NCBI GenBank assembly: GCA_036898135.1
Contig: CM072511.1
Location: 155,108,051-155,172,050, forward strand
DNA: 64,000 nucleotides
Origin: Oncomelania hupensis
Taxonomy: Eukaryota > Mollusca > Gastropoda > Littorinimorpha > Pomatiopsidae
Direction: 5' to 3'
Under the pieces are notes generated by a model that was given only the letters and a program-made list of their open reading frames with translations, did not search any database and had not been told where the DNA came from. The position numbers were made by a program, and so were the translations under genes. This document shows, piece after piece, positions 45,154-56,689 of this stretch; position 1 is the stretch's first letter; each line of letters begins with the position of its first letter.

Positions 45154-45644
45154 CAGTGATGTCATTTTCGTCGGCAAATCGGCCATTCACCGATACAATT
45201 CCAAAATGTCCGAAAGAGTCATGTTCTGATCGACCCGCTGTCCTAAGGTTTTACGCCTCAATCGGCCCCCCTTTTCCGTATTTTGTTTGCTTGTCTCATG
45301 TCTGTTTCGTTGTAATTGCTTCTGGCCATATTAATTTCCAATCAGATAAATAAAGGTGTTATGAGTCATTGTCGAACATCGCCTATCGGAAGCGCCAAGC
45401 AGACGACACGTGCATCAGCAGAGAGAGTTAGAGTAACTCCCATTGTTGCGAACGGCGTGATTCCGGCAATAAAACTTTTCGTTTTCGAAATGCCGCCGAA
45501 AAAAAACAAAAAACTTATCAGTGGCCTCTCGTTTGGTGTTGAAAAGAAGTCAGAATGATGGCCGAAAGATTTTCAAAATGTTCTAAAGGTTTGTGACTGA
45601 ATCGGCCAAATGGCCTAAGCTAAAAATTTCTAGCAACATCACTG
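45154..45644. mobile_element. hAT-like DNA transposon, shorter copy
   Basis: The TIR CAGTGATGTCATTTTCG..., right end ...AACATCACTG; CTAACT on both sides (45148-45153, 45645-45650). 491 bp and collinear with the ends of the 782-bp copy at 32973, lacking about 290 bp of its middle. An internal frame includes MPPKKNKKLISGLSFG, perhaps a transposase N-terminus. Confidence 0.82.
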
Positions 45645-45674
45645 CTAACTCAAACCCCTAAGGAGGCAACTTGC

Positions 45675-45676
45675 TC

Positions 45677-45752
<76 letters not shown>

Positions 45753-45755
45753 GAG
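45675..45755. repeat. (TTA)n microsatellite
   Basis: About 77 bp of ATT/TTA units. Confidence 0.95.
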
Positions 45756-45868
45756 CACAATCTTGGACAACTGGGTGTTGGGGAAGGAACCTAGTACTTC
45801 CTGTTTATTTAGGGTGTAAGTGGCATTCACGCGGCTAGGACATTTATCTGTATCAGGATAGTTACAGT

Positions 45869-46888
45869 CACAAGTATATCAACTAACAAGTTAGTATCTC
45901 GTATTGCCCCCAGTCGACGTGCGGTGGTCCCGTTGCCCTTGGTTTTAGCCACAAGCTGAGACGGGGGTATCCCAAACCTAAAAATAGAATAGAGAATTCT
46001 AAGAAATCTGTTCAAGGGAAGTAACTGATAACTAGCTATGGTTGCAGTCATGGTCGCCATTTTTCGCGAAGATGTGCTGGCTGAAATTAAACGAAAGTTG
46101 GGAGAGGAACTGCATATTTCTGGTAGTGAACAAAGGCTTTGCTCAATTATCGAAGGAGAACACGATGGATTTATAGAAACATGCACACATGTATGTGAGC
46201 TCAGTGCAGGCGATCGTGAGTCTCAGTGAACGATTGTTCGCCATTGTCAGATCAGCTGCTCAGATGGCTTCGATGTGATGGTTCACTTATCGCTTGAATC
46301 ACACTGTATAATGCACATGCAAGTTCTGTCAAAGATATGATGATTTGAGCATATGTTCGATTCCGGACCGATTGGAAGGTGGGGTGGAAAAATTCAATCA
46401 TGGTGATGATCAATCCTATTTTGCAATTGTGGTTAGGCCTACTTTATTGTGTAAGGTCACGGGTACTTACCTTTTGTAGTTTGTGTGCTTTTTGTTCTGT
46501 CGGCCTTGAGTGTTTGCGTCGCCTTGGCTCGTTGTACTTTGTTGTGGTCTCGCTCTCTTGTGATTTTTGAAAGCGAATTCAAATTGCATTGTTATCCAGC
46601 AGCATGCGAGGTCAAATTAGACGAATTCAGATCTAACCAATCTTCTTGTGACGCCATTTTGCGTGTGTCTCGTGTGCCATGCACTAATCGCGAAAAGTCC
46701 TGCCGACGTCATTTCAGAAAAGGATTTCCCTACCCATAATTCCCCTGGGTTTAAAAGTTTCTAAAAAATTATTTTAGGCCGACGACGCTCTATGGAGCGC
46801 AAAGCATGTAAAGGGAAGCAACCGGTTGTACGCGCACGTCGACAGAGACATAGAAGGGAGATACTAACTTGTAAGTTGATATACTTGT
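45869..46888. mobile_element. Unclassified 1-kb TIR element with 8-bp target duplication
   Basis: GTTACAGT at 45861-45868 and 46889-46896. Left end CACAAGTATATCAACTAACA, then AGTTAGTATCTC; right end GAGATACTAACTTGTAAGTT, then GATATACTTGT. An inverted repeat of at least 33 bp, with GTCGACGTGCG further in on both sides. The arms contain the sub-palindrome ACTAACAAGTTAGT. Inside are short frames (46038-46229, start MVAVMVAIFREDVLAEIKRK) with no recognised domain. AGGGAAGTAAC/AGGGAAGCAAC occurs near each end. Confidence 0.75.
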
Positions 46889-46974
46889 GTTACAGTACAT
46901 GTAATGGAATGCTTTTGTGCACAAACTAGACCTTGCTACGTAAACTGTCATCCAAAGGAGTTTTCCAAAGGCAA

Positions 46975-47030
46975 ATCTCAGTGTCTTTTTTATTTTTTGG
47001 ACAATAAAGTTGTATTATAATTACATGTAC
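46975..47030 (+). mobile_element. Retroposon tail motif
   Basis: TTTTTGGACAATAAAGTTGT at about 46993, matching the GGACAATAAAG tail found at 14928, 15702, 59018 and on the minus strand at 44432 and 58937. Confidence 0.4.
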
Positions 47031-47039
47031 AAACCCAAT

Positions 47040-48060
47040 TTTATCAAAGCCTTAATCAGTAGCCATGCAATTTTATTCAGAGTGAAAAATGGCTGCTAGA
47101 CCAAATGTGGCAATAGCCTGATCGCCTGGTGAGACTTGCACCTGGGGAGAAAATGTTTATTTTATGAAATCAAAGTACTTTGAACTGCCGTAACAGTGAT
47201 AACCAAACAAAGAAAAAAAAAAGACTGACTTTCCTGTCTGAAGTTTTGATTATTTTTGGACATGAGGTAATTATTTTTCAGTAGGAACCCGGTTGTCTGT
47301 CATTTGGTCAATCATTTGCTCCGAAATTCACATTTTTGTTCAGAACACGCTTTTCGCATAATCTCAATAGTGACTGAATCGAAATTTCATCATTTTTATT
47401 TTGCAGATACAGTAACTACTGCAATGCATGTTAAATAATTCATTTATTTATTTGTTTGTTATTTATTCTTTGCATACACATTATCTGTTTGTTTATATTT
47501 TAATGTCTATAAAAATGTATTCTTTTTTTTAAAATGTTAAACGCGTGTGAGTGTGAATGCACGTGAGCGCTATTATTATCATTATAATTTTATTACACAT
47601 TATCGGGAAAGAGCTGTGTATTAATATTGACCGATTACACAGATATTCTTAGAAATGTTTTTTTGTTTCTTTTAAATTTAGGCGAATAACACTAAAACAG
47701 ATATGTATGTGTGTGTATTTTATCATCCGCTCGAAAAAACGGAAGTGGGTTGGAAAGTAAAAGTACGTAAATGTAATAAATATACGTATAAGTGGATAGT
47801 AAATGTTGCATCGTGTTATTATTTGATGTGGCAACACTTTAATCATGTTATGTTTTGTTTTTGTTTTTGAACCCTCTCTCTCTCCATATCGGCCCTTTTA
47901 TTAATACTCTTTCTTTCCCTTTAACTGTTGTGATTACCTCGCATGCATTCATCATTTAATTTTTAACTGCAAACTGCCACCAACCACCACCATGTGAACC
48001 TTTACATCATATCTTAACGCACCTTTAAAATCATTCTAGAATCTTATCACGAATCATTAT
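47040..48060. other. AT-rich intergenic sequence, no gene
   Basis: No recognised coding or repeat content. Confidence 0.5.
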
Positions 48061-48061
48061 G

Positions 48062-48300
48062 AATAATAATAATAATATTCATAGATTTATATAGCGCACA
48101 TGTCTCGCACAAAAAATAAGAAGTAATTCATGGTGATGAATAGGCCTAACATGTAAGGTGCTGGAAAACTACCAAATATTCCTAGGTTGGCTTGGGGCAC
48201 GGCCGCGGCTTGAGCGTCCCTTGGGCAGTGGCACAATTTTTTCGATGTATATAACAGTTTAATGGTGATTATAATGAAGAAGATGAAAAAGGAAGAGAAC
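48062..48300 (-). mobile_element. Minus-strand SINE/LINE 3' part
   Basis: (AAT)n then TTCATAGATTTATATAGCGC. Read on the minus strand, GCGCTATATAAATCTATG plus (ATT)n, the common tail type in this window. The 5' extent is uncertain. Confidence 0.45.
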
Positions 48301-48891
48301 AAAGAGAGGGTCCTACGATTATTATAGTTTTGACAATCTAATGGGGCCCATTAACCCTTATAATCATAATCTTAACTGATCAATCTGTAGTATACTACGA
48401 GTTACACTAACTGAGCATGAATCCAAATTGCTCATTTTGATATGTTTTGCATGGTATCATGTAAAATCCTCCATTGTTAGTTATAATCTTAATCACGACT
48501 TTTAATAACTTTTAGGCATCATTAACGTGATGCAGTCGATGGCCTATTGGTGGCTGTCGCGCCTCAACATGAATTTAAATGTTCTGGCGATAACATTTTA
48601 TCGTTGGTTTTTTAATTAATGATAGTGGTTTTTTCCATTATGTCTTATGCTTAAATCCATATAACTCCATGTGAGCTGGATTGATTTTAACTTTCCAATT
48701 TATAAAATTTTGAGTCAAAATTGACTCCAAAAAACTCTGTTCATCCATGTGACCATGATATCTCCTTGTCTTAGCTATAATTAGTGGAATGAATGAATGT
48801 CCTGTTTGTGTGATCTGTGTCATAACTATTTTTAATTGTTCCTGATGGATTTTATTATGAGCTATATACTTTCATCAAGTTTTAAAATATT

Positions 48892-48998
48892 ATGTCTCCT
48901 ATATGCCACGGTGTCCGGGGACGTTAAATGTATCTAAAGTAAAGTAAAGTAAAGCTGATAGGTTTGTCCCCTATACGCACTGTGTCCGGGGACGTTAA
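48892..48998 (+). mobile_element. Mini-retroposon motif, two copies in tandem
   Basis: CTATATGCCACGGTGTCCGG (48900 on) and TTTGTCCCCTATACGCACTG then TGTCCGGGGACGTTAA (48964-48997). The second copy can form a hairpin (GTCCCC with GGGGAC). Each ends in GGGGACGTTAA followed by a different short repeat: (AAGTA)n after the first, (AACTG)n after the second. Confidence 0.6.
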
Positions 48999-48999
48999 T

Positions 49000-50110
49000 T
49001 TAACCACTGAACTGAACTGAGCTGATAGGCTAGATGCCATTGAAGGAAAACCCCACTACCTACGCTGTACGATGCAGCTGCTCTGCATTATTAAAGGTTG
49101 GGATATATTGTGTGACCTTTAAACGCCAGTTGTTCTCCTTTCACAGTTTTATTTTATTTTAGTTTAGTTTAGTTTATTTTTTTTTTCTAAATATTTCCGC
49201 TTTCTTTAGTCAGGGCTTTTGGGCTCCCTTATCATGAAGGGAAGCAACTGGGATATGATTTGTTTTCTCCAGCGCATTTACGTCCCTTAGTTTTGAAGCA
49301 GACGATTGATTTTTACGCTTTTCTGGGAATGAATGAGTGGAACCATTAAGCTCTTTGGTGGAACTACGGCAGTACACTGGTGTTTGTGCCAATAATAATA
49401 GTTAAGAGGAAGTATTGCAAACTAGCCTCGTCGTGGTGTACTGCTTTTTACTTTGTGAAAGCTGAGCTGCTAACTGTGGAAAATAAAAATTAAAACCGAA
49501 CTGTCCTTGGGCTTGGCGCCAGAGAAACACTGAACAGAAAAAGAATGAGTTGGCGTACAGAGAAAGGTCCGAAAGACATCTTCTGTCGTTCTGAGAGTAG
49601 TTCTAGTGGTGAAGTAGAGTGTGTTGGAATCGATTGCTCTGCCGCAGTTTGCATGTAACGCTGAAGAATGATTTAACTGCGATGTGTCGAGTGCAGAGGA
49701 TGTCTACACAGGTACGTATTGACAATACGAGTTTGTCCTGGATTACCTGTGTTCACCTCATTAATTCTTTTCAGGAATTCTCGAAAAGTTTTCGTGAATC
49801 CCTGAGTTCTGAGAGTTGAAAAATGTTTGACTTGATAGGCTGATTCAGTGATTGTTTAATAGTTGTAGTCGAGCTCGCCGTTTAATTGGAATCTGATGCA
49901 AAATTTTGCAGATTTGGAAGTAAACAAAGGAGTGTGCGTCTATGTTTGCGCTTAAACTTCAAGACTTCCTTTACTTCTACCTTACAAGAGCTTCAATATT
50001 GGAAGTGTAGAGAGAGAGATGTATGTGTATTAAGAGATAAAATGAAGGCTAAATGCGTTTTAGCCTGTGTGGCATAATAGCATACAAAGCCAAAGGTTAT
50101 GTTTGGTACT
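49000..50110. other. Intergenic sequence, no firm gene
   Basis: A possible donor ACACAG|GTACGT at about 49710 closes a stretch with higher coding-like composition, but there is no acceptor or domain to support an exon. Confidence 0.35.
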
Positions 50111-50112
50111 GA

Positions 50113-50117
<5 letters not shown>

Positions 50118-50186
<69 letters not shown>
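50118..50186. repeat. (GT)n/(GA)n microsatellite
   Basis: About 25 bp GT followed by about 42 bp GA. Confidence 0.9.
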
Positions 50187-50189
<3 letters not shown>

Positions 50190-50207
50190 GTAGGCCTGAG
50201 GGGTGAT

Positions 50208-50400
50208 CTGGGAGTTTAGTTGGTTAGAGCACGGGGTTTCTATGCCAAAGGTTGCAGGTTCGATCCACTCAAGGGACGAACTTATGCGACTTAGTTATGG
50301 GACTTTCAAGTCACCAAAAGTTTTCTTTGGGTACTCCATTTTCCTCCCCCCCTTTCAATAAAGCTGTTGGATGTATCATGCAAATTAATCAACCTCAAAT
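50208..50400 (+). mobile_element. tRNA-derived SINE
   Basis: GGGAGTTTAGTTGGTTAGAG (box A) and TTGCAGGTTCGATCCACTC (box B) at tRNA spacing, then TTTGGGTACTCCATTTTCCT, a motif common in metazoan tRNA-SINE bodies. It ends with TTTCAATAAAGCTGTTGG. The T stem (GCAGG with CACTC) does not pair, so it is not a working tRNA gene. Confidence 0.7.
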
Positions 50401-51835
50401 TTCCTAAAAATAAAAATAATGTGACTTCCTTTTTGCATTTTGAGTTTGTATGTTGGTGCAGATTGCCACATGTTGAGTCTGATTCAGGAATAAAAGCACG
50501 TTTACACCATCCTTTATCATCAAATTACTAAGGATAAGGGTTTATCTTGATGGTTATGATGGGTAGGGGAGAGGGAGTGTGAATGAGGTTATTGAGGTAA
50601 CAGTTTTGCTTTCAGTTTCAGTGGAAGATTACTGATGAGTTTACGCTTTCATCGCTGCTGCCTGAAATTTTTATTGCATTGATTACGGTTTATAAAAGAA
50701 TTTGGTACTAATGTCTGAGTTATAACTGAAAGGGGCTCTAACCGTCAGAAGCAACTTTTGTCTAAATGCGTACCCTTTTCTTTAACATAAATTAGCACCA
50801 TGTAGATGACATATGGGTGTTATGTTCTCTCTAGTCTATGTGGTGGAGTTTGACACTGAAGCCCTCTTTCATGAACGTTGATGACGAGTCCAAAGTCATA
50901 TCAATGATAACATTTTAGGGGCACAGTTGTTTCAATTATCCATCAATGAGAAGTGTTCTTTTTCACTAATATAAAAGTAGACTGTACTGCAAATGTAAGT
51001 AATTGAGTTCAGCCAGTCTGTTATGTTTTGTCCATCATGATTCATGTGTTTATTTATTTTTGTTAGGTACAAAAACATTTTTTTTACAGCCTTTTACATG
51101 GTTTACTCACATTCTACATCCATTTCTTTATTTCTATTCCCAAAATCATGATGACACATCAATGATCAACAATATACAACTGTTATGAGCGTTTTAAATT
51201 GGTGTGGTAGTGTGTAGTTTGACGCCCATAAAAATAATGCAGGAACATGTGGAAAAACTGTAATAAAAAATTTAAAATACAGGGTGCTTAAGGTTAAAAC
51301 CATAATCTGGCCAGCGTCAATGTTTGCACTTCCGGAGATTGCCGATGGCAATTGAAAACGTGATGGGAAAAAAATGAATTTCCAATCCTACATCACAAAT
51401 CCTGACAGCCACTGGCTTTTGTAATAGCTGTCAGTGCTTGCTAATACCACATCTTGTGCAGTTGTGGCTGGGTGGAATTCCACATCCAGAGCTCACACAT
51501 TTGACCCATCTTGATCCCCTTCTATACGTCATAAACAGGAAAGCCTGTTTTATCGTTTGACACCTGATTTAGCTTTTCACCCTGCAGGCACTTACAATTG
51601 GGCCTAACTAACACATAACAGAGACAGTTGTTAGCTGTCAAGACCATACAAAATTCTTTCACTGATTGGTACCACAAATGTGACTTCGGTTACATTTTCT
51701 TCAAAATATATAGGTGAGATCCACTTGAAATCACATTATTTAATTTCTTTGTATTGGTCTGCTCATTGTGATCAATTAATTGGATTTTTTAAAAATGTTT
51801 TAAGTTTGGTTACTTAACTCTTTTATTGGGAAGCG
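50400..51835. other. Intergenic sequence, no gene recognised
   Basis: AT-rich; no repeat family or coding region recognised. Confidence 0.5.
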
Positions 51836-51837
51836 CA

Positions 51838-52343
51838 GTTGGCTCAATGGCGTACGCAGTGTACTCAAATGTCAGGCGATAACATTGCAATTTGTACAGG
51901 GAATGGTTCAGGCCCCATTGACAGCCTGGAGCACATTAATAATAATAATAAAAATTATAAATAATTGAAATAAATTTAAAAACAAATTTATTATTAAAAA
52001 TTACCGTGAGACACTGCACCCTTACTCCTTTTAATGAGAGTATAAACTGAGGCCTAGCCTGTGCCCACACTTATTCCATCGCATGGACTTTAAAGATCCT
52101 GATGCACATGTCTTAAGTGTTTGAGTACCAGCTACACAAATACACCCAGCATGACCTATGTCTTTTCTCCCTATCCCAATCATCCAGGATTATGCTCAGT
52201 CGTCTGGGTGTCAGACTATTTGCCCAAAGGTTTCGGGTGGGTGCCTCAGGCAGCTTGAGTTAGATCTTGTTTCGACCAGCGCTTTGAGCAGTTCTTGAGC
52301 TGGATAAGCACTATATAAAAGTGATTAAATAAATAAATGAATT
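51838..52343 (+). mobile_element. tRNA-derived SINE, diverged copy of the 22-kb family
   Basis: CAGTTGGCTCAATGGCGTAC at the head; ATGAGAGTATAAACTGAGGC, GGACTTTAAAGATCCTGATG, CAGCGCTTTGAGCAGTTCTT and AAGCACTATATAAAAGTGAT plus (AAAT)n at the tail. It carries an extra AT-rich insertion at about 51935-52005 (AATAATAATAATAAAAATT). Confidence 0.75.
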
Positions 52344-53278
52344 TCATTGCCCAATAACACACATCAGAGTGGTTTTCTTTCAGCGCCATTAATATTATTT
52401 TTGTAGATTTTGGAGACATTTTGTCAAAATGGCACTATAAACCTGTTGCAGATAAATGCTTTAAAATCTCAAACCACTAACACTTTCAAGAATCGGTTGT
52501 CCAGACAAAGCTCCCAGATTTTAAACAATTATTCTGTTGCTATGATGAGTAATATTAATGAGAAAATTACATGCTCCAGAATAGATTATTATGTGACAAT
52601 ATTTTGGCATTTATAGAGGCTTGATGACCTGCTTTTGTCCTCGAGGGTGTAGGTGATGTGGAGAGTGGAAAACACACAGTCACTCAAAGGTGATCAGCGA
52701 GAAAGGCCAGACATTGGTGAAAGGTTTGAAGACTTTACTTAAGCAAAAAGGCGTAAACTTGAACAAAAAGAACCCTGAAAACAAAAAGAAAACTATTAAG
52801 TTTCCAATCTCATCAGACTATAAAGTTATGCATTAAAGAGCAAAACGAATTATTACATTGCCACAAGAATTATTTACAAAATCAATAAGCTTACATTATT
52901 CAAGACTTTAGTAATACAGTAAAACCTCCATTTTGAGACCCTCTCTCAAACGACTTCCTCCAACAAATGACCGGAAAAAAATTCACCGATGGTTTGTACT
53001 ATATAAACGACCTCTCTTAAACGACTATCTCTAAAACGCAACTTGCGATCTTCAAAGAAATAAATTTTACGACCTAGCATCTGAAGAATTCAGATTTTAA
53101 AGCAATACTATATTTGTGCGCTTGAAGAAAACAGTTTCATTTACATTCAGACGATGCATTATAACAGCTTGAAATACTCCAAGGAACTGACCAGATTTGC
53201 CCTGAGCAAGGGCCTGTCAGCTCTTGCCGACACCATGTCTGGTGTTCAAAGTGACATACTAAGAGAACATGCACGAGT
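52344..53278. other. Intergenic sequence, no gene recognised
   Basis: A frame at 52410-52616 (NALKSQTTNTFKNRLSRQSS) faintly recalls a LINE C-terminus but is too weak to call. Confidence 0.4.
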
Positions 53279-53312
<34 letters not shown>

Positions 53313-53350
53313 GGGAGGAGGGGGCGTGGACGGCGGAGGGGGGGGGGGGG
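53279..53350. repeat. Poly(G) tract: 33 G, then G-rich, then 13 G
   Basis: An unbroken run of 33 G (53279-53311), a G-rich bridge (AGGGAGGAGGGGGCGTGGAC) and 13 more G (53338-53350). Confidence 0.95.
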
Positions 53351-53589
53351 TGTGTGCATGCAAACAAACAGAAATTACCGCTTTCTTTCAAAAAATACAA
53401 ACTATTCAATGATTGAATAAAAATAATTACAACAATATTAATGGGGTTATCTTATAAATAGTTATAACTCCAAACTTGCACTCAGCACTTACATACACTT
53501 TTAAACAACTATCATACCAACATTGATTTTTTATTTTGTAAATAATGAGAAACAGGAAGATATTGACTGTATTGGTTATGAGACTTTAC

Positions 53590-54200
53590 TGATGCCTCCA
53601 GAGGAGGGGAGAAGGTAAGTGTGTGTGGGGGGGGGAGGGGGGATGTAAGGTCATTCCCACATACTCCTTCATGGGTTTTCTGAGTGATCTTTGAGAAAAA
53701 CCAGCCAAGCTTGTCTGTCCAGCGCTGACCGATTGCAGTTTTTATTACTGAAACTGGTTTTTCACTGCTCCAATCTTTTTGGGGTTCACGCTCATGCCCT
53801 GCTTCGTATACTATATTATATTGTAACATTCTCGATCTCTTGCTACAGAGCATACTTAGCATACCGTTATGTTGAGGGACGCTGTGACCATTAAAAAAAA
53901 AATGAGGCTAAGAGCTTTTGAAATTTTGACGTTTAAAAAAATAAAGACCATTGAGACAGTTTGTTATTTTGTGTTTGTGAGTAATTTTACATGTTATTTT
54001 ATTTGGAAATAATGTATAGAGCTGCTTGATTTGAAAAGAAGAAAGAAGCAATTTTCTGCATAATTGTGAATTGTGATTTCGATGTGTAAACCTGCGTCTT
54101 TTCTAGGTGAGCACCATTCGTTAATTGTGAATGTGCGTGTGTGTGTGCGTGTGTGTGTGCGCGCGCTTGGGAGAGAGAATGAGAGAGAGAGACCCTTCCG
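53590..54200. other. Intergenic sequence with short simple repeats
   Basis: G-rich GTGTGGGGGGGGGAGGGGGG at about 53621-53643 and (GT)n/(GA)n at 54130-54192; nothing else identified. Confidence 0.5.
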
Positions 54201-54439
54201 TCTTCGCCTACATTTTTCAACCTCCTCCTACTCTCCTTTCCCTAAATATATACTTTATACACTTTATATGGTCAAAGCGTCCCTCCTACATGACGTTTTG
54301 CTAAGCATGTTCTATTGTTTGCCATTTGTATTTTATTTATGAAATACAGTATTAGTATTGTTGTTTTTGATGACTTGTAGTCTTACTTGTTCCATTTGAA
54401 CATTTATTATTTCTTCCTGAATAACCTGTAAAGCAGCAA

Positions 54440-54945
54440 AAATGTGGAAGTGCAGGCACAAATCAAAATACCGGTGATGGGAGAGCGACCGTTCAGGGGT
54501 ATCAGAGGTTTCCTAATGCCCCCTACCCTCACTCCAGCCAAAACAGAACTGTGTGGTCTGCAGAGATCATATCCAACATGGCACCATCTTCAAAAGCAGC
54601 CGTACAGGGAAAAGTGTCACAGTCATAGATGAGATGTTCTGCCAAACTAGTAATCTGATATCTATTAGAATGCCGCAAGTGCCCCTACAGTACAATATGT
54701 TGGCGAAGCGCAGACAACCTTTAGAAAAACTTTCCACGGCCATAGGAGCAGCATCAGGAATTTATCCCAAGACCCCGACTTTAAAACTAAACACTTCCAG
54801 TTTCCGGGGCAGTCACTAAAGGGCATGATTGTTACACCCATAGAAAAAGAAAAGATCTAAAAGTAAGAGGGTCCAAAAAATAGAGAGGAATTCTGGACAA
54901 GAAAATTTACACCCCTTTGTTCTGAACTCTAAATGTATAAGAGCT
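54440..54945 (+). pseudogene. Penelope-like element, GIY-YIG endonuclease fragment
   Basis: Frame 1 reads HIQHGTIFKSSRTGKSVTVI, then DEMFCQTSNLI. After a frameshift near 54670 the next frame reads QYVGEAQTTFRKTFHGHRSS and IRNL, then DPDFKTKHFQFPGQSLKGMI and, past two stops, REEFWTRKFTPLCSEL. The order Cys-rich linker, (Y)VGE..TTFR..F.GHR, then E.FW..KF.TPL matches the C-terminal GIY-YIG nuclease of Penelope-like retroelements. Broken by at least one frameshift and several stops; the RT part is not present. Confidence 0.75.
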
Positions 54946-55139
54946 AGTCTGCACAGTGCTCTCATGTCCTGCGTTAATGGTCATGGGAGCTGGGGCTACC
55001 CTTCCACCTTCCTTTGCACTGGCAACGTTGGTTTACTAACTGTAGATTATAGTCACTGTCACACGACACCGAAGCGTATAGGCGACTACTGGTCGCATTA
55101 TTCTGACACCAGCGAGCCAGTTGATGGTAAGGGGGAAAT

Positions 55140-55236
55140 AATATGGTCACATATTGGCCAATCCGGGATTCGAACCAGGTACCTTTCGGTTACTAGTAAG
55201 ACGCTCTACCAACTGAGCTACCCGGTCCCTCCGTTG
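55140..55236 (-). mobile_element. tRNA-like SINE head (minus strand)
   Basis: The minus strand reads GACCGGGTAGCTCAGTTGGT, AGAGCGTCTTACTAGTAACC, then TACCTGGTTCGAATCCCGG: perfect box A and box B. The anticodon stem does not pair, so it is a SINE head or tRNA pseudogene rather than a tRNA gene. The body would continue to lower coordinates. Confidence 0.65.
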
Positions 55237-55239
55237 GTT

Positions 55240-55303
55240 TACTTCGTTCGTTCGTTCGTTTATTAGATTATAGTCCCCAGACACTTGCGCATATATGGGA
55301 CTT
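55240..55303 (-). mobile_element. Mini-retroposon motif with (ACGA)n tail
   Basis: On the minus strand: GTCCCATATATGCGCAAGTG, then TCTGGGGACTATAATCTAAT, then AAACGAACGAACGAAC. The same backbone as 48964-48997 with a few changes, and yet another simple-repeat tail. Confidence 0.55.
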
Positions 55304-56680
55304 AAATCATGCACCAGCATAAACTTTACAAGACCATATTAAAAAACATTCATCCATCCACACAAGTAACATTTAAAAGAGTATAATACGTTTATAATGC
55401 GTACATAGTAGCCTAGAGGGGCAGATGAGCCAAAGTCCAACATACCCACATGATAAGAATTAAAAAGTTGTAACAAGTTAAAAAGGGCATATGTGCCGTT
55501 GCCAAAATACGCCCACCATAGTAATATAAAATACAAGTTAAAAAGAGAAACCCACAGAAGCCAACAACGCTTATAACGCTTAAGAGGAGTGCCTGGTGAG
55601 AGCTCGAACAGCCCAACACCCCATCCAAAGATAAAATTCCAAGGCAGATAGCAGGGAGGTGAAACACCGCCCCACCAACGACCATGGATCATGCTAAAAA
55701 GATACATGGTTTACTTTAAGCTTACAACCCTTATATAGCCCTCATCCTCCTGCTACTTAGAATGATTGACCTGGTAATGTTAAAAGGGGATATCTCGGTC
55801 CCACATTTTAGCTTTATTAAAAGGAAACTGCCTTGCCTTTTTATAACACAGATCTTGGTCATGCTTTTACCCAGGAACTTTGATTTTAGACTAAGACAAA
55901 TGAAATAGGAAGAGTTGAAGAAAGGAGAGGGAGAGAGTGATGAGTGGAGAGAGGACTGCATGTAACGTTTTACATAAGTTTTAGTCTTGGGTGTTCTTTA
56001 TTGTCTATATTTGATTGTCGTATTATTATATTGCGGATATTGGCTTATAATTCGATCATCTTCAAATAATTCCAGCTAACGTATTGAGTAGGAAAAGAAA
56101 ATAGAGAGTTTTGGCGCGCGCACTTAGTGTTATCTGGACAAATCAGTGAACATGTACATAACTTGTATTGACATGCCTACTTGTTTTGACGTCAAAACAA
56201 TGATCCGTTAGGGTTAGGGCTGGGTTATGGTTAGGGTTCGAACACTGCAAAGTACTTAAAAATGGGGACGAAATATGACCCATTGTCAGCACAAAGTATG
56301 TGGCGTTTCAGAAAAGTCATGATAATATTGTGTACCTCCGGCTCTGTGTGTGTGTTTATTTCTCTCTGTGTGTGTATGTTTGTGTGTGTGTCCTATGATT
56401 GTTGTGTGCATGTATATGGGTGTATGTTTGACCTGTAAACATTGTCAACAGAATTCAAGTTTTTTTGTTTGTTTTATAATTGCTTTCTAATGAAAATGAT
56501 TTGTTCTCAGTGCTATATATGTTTGTGAATGGATTTTTTTTATCAGTTGGCTTGAATAGTTTTAGCGAAATACATGTATAGAAAAACTTTTAATCTGGTA
56601 TTTTTTTTCCTCCTACGACTCTTTTAATTGTCTTTCTAGTAAGAAGAGTTCATAGTTATAATTTATTATCTTCCCGTCTT
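55304..56680. other. Intergenic sequence, no gene recognised
   Basis: Contains a telomere-like GTTAGGGTTAGGGCTGGG at 56209-56226, and TTATGGTTAGGGTTCG just after it. GT-rich at 56345-56395. Confidence 0.5.
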
Positions 56681-56689
56681 AAGCTGGTC

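Noticed and set aside
49550..49715. Possible 5' exon ending ACACAG|GTACGT
   Set aside because: No acceptor, downstream exon or protein similarity in the window.
50208..50290. Possible tRNA gene
   Set aside because: Good box A and box B, but the T stem does not pair and SINE-body motifs follow.
55150..55236. Possible tRNA gene on the minus strand
   Set aside because: Promoter boxes are perfect, but the anticodon stem does not form.
56209..56240. Telomere-like TTAGGG repeats
   Set aside because: Only two full units in a row plus scattered degenerate ones; too short to call a telomeric relic.
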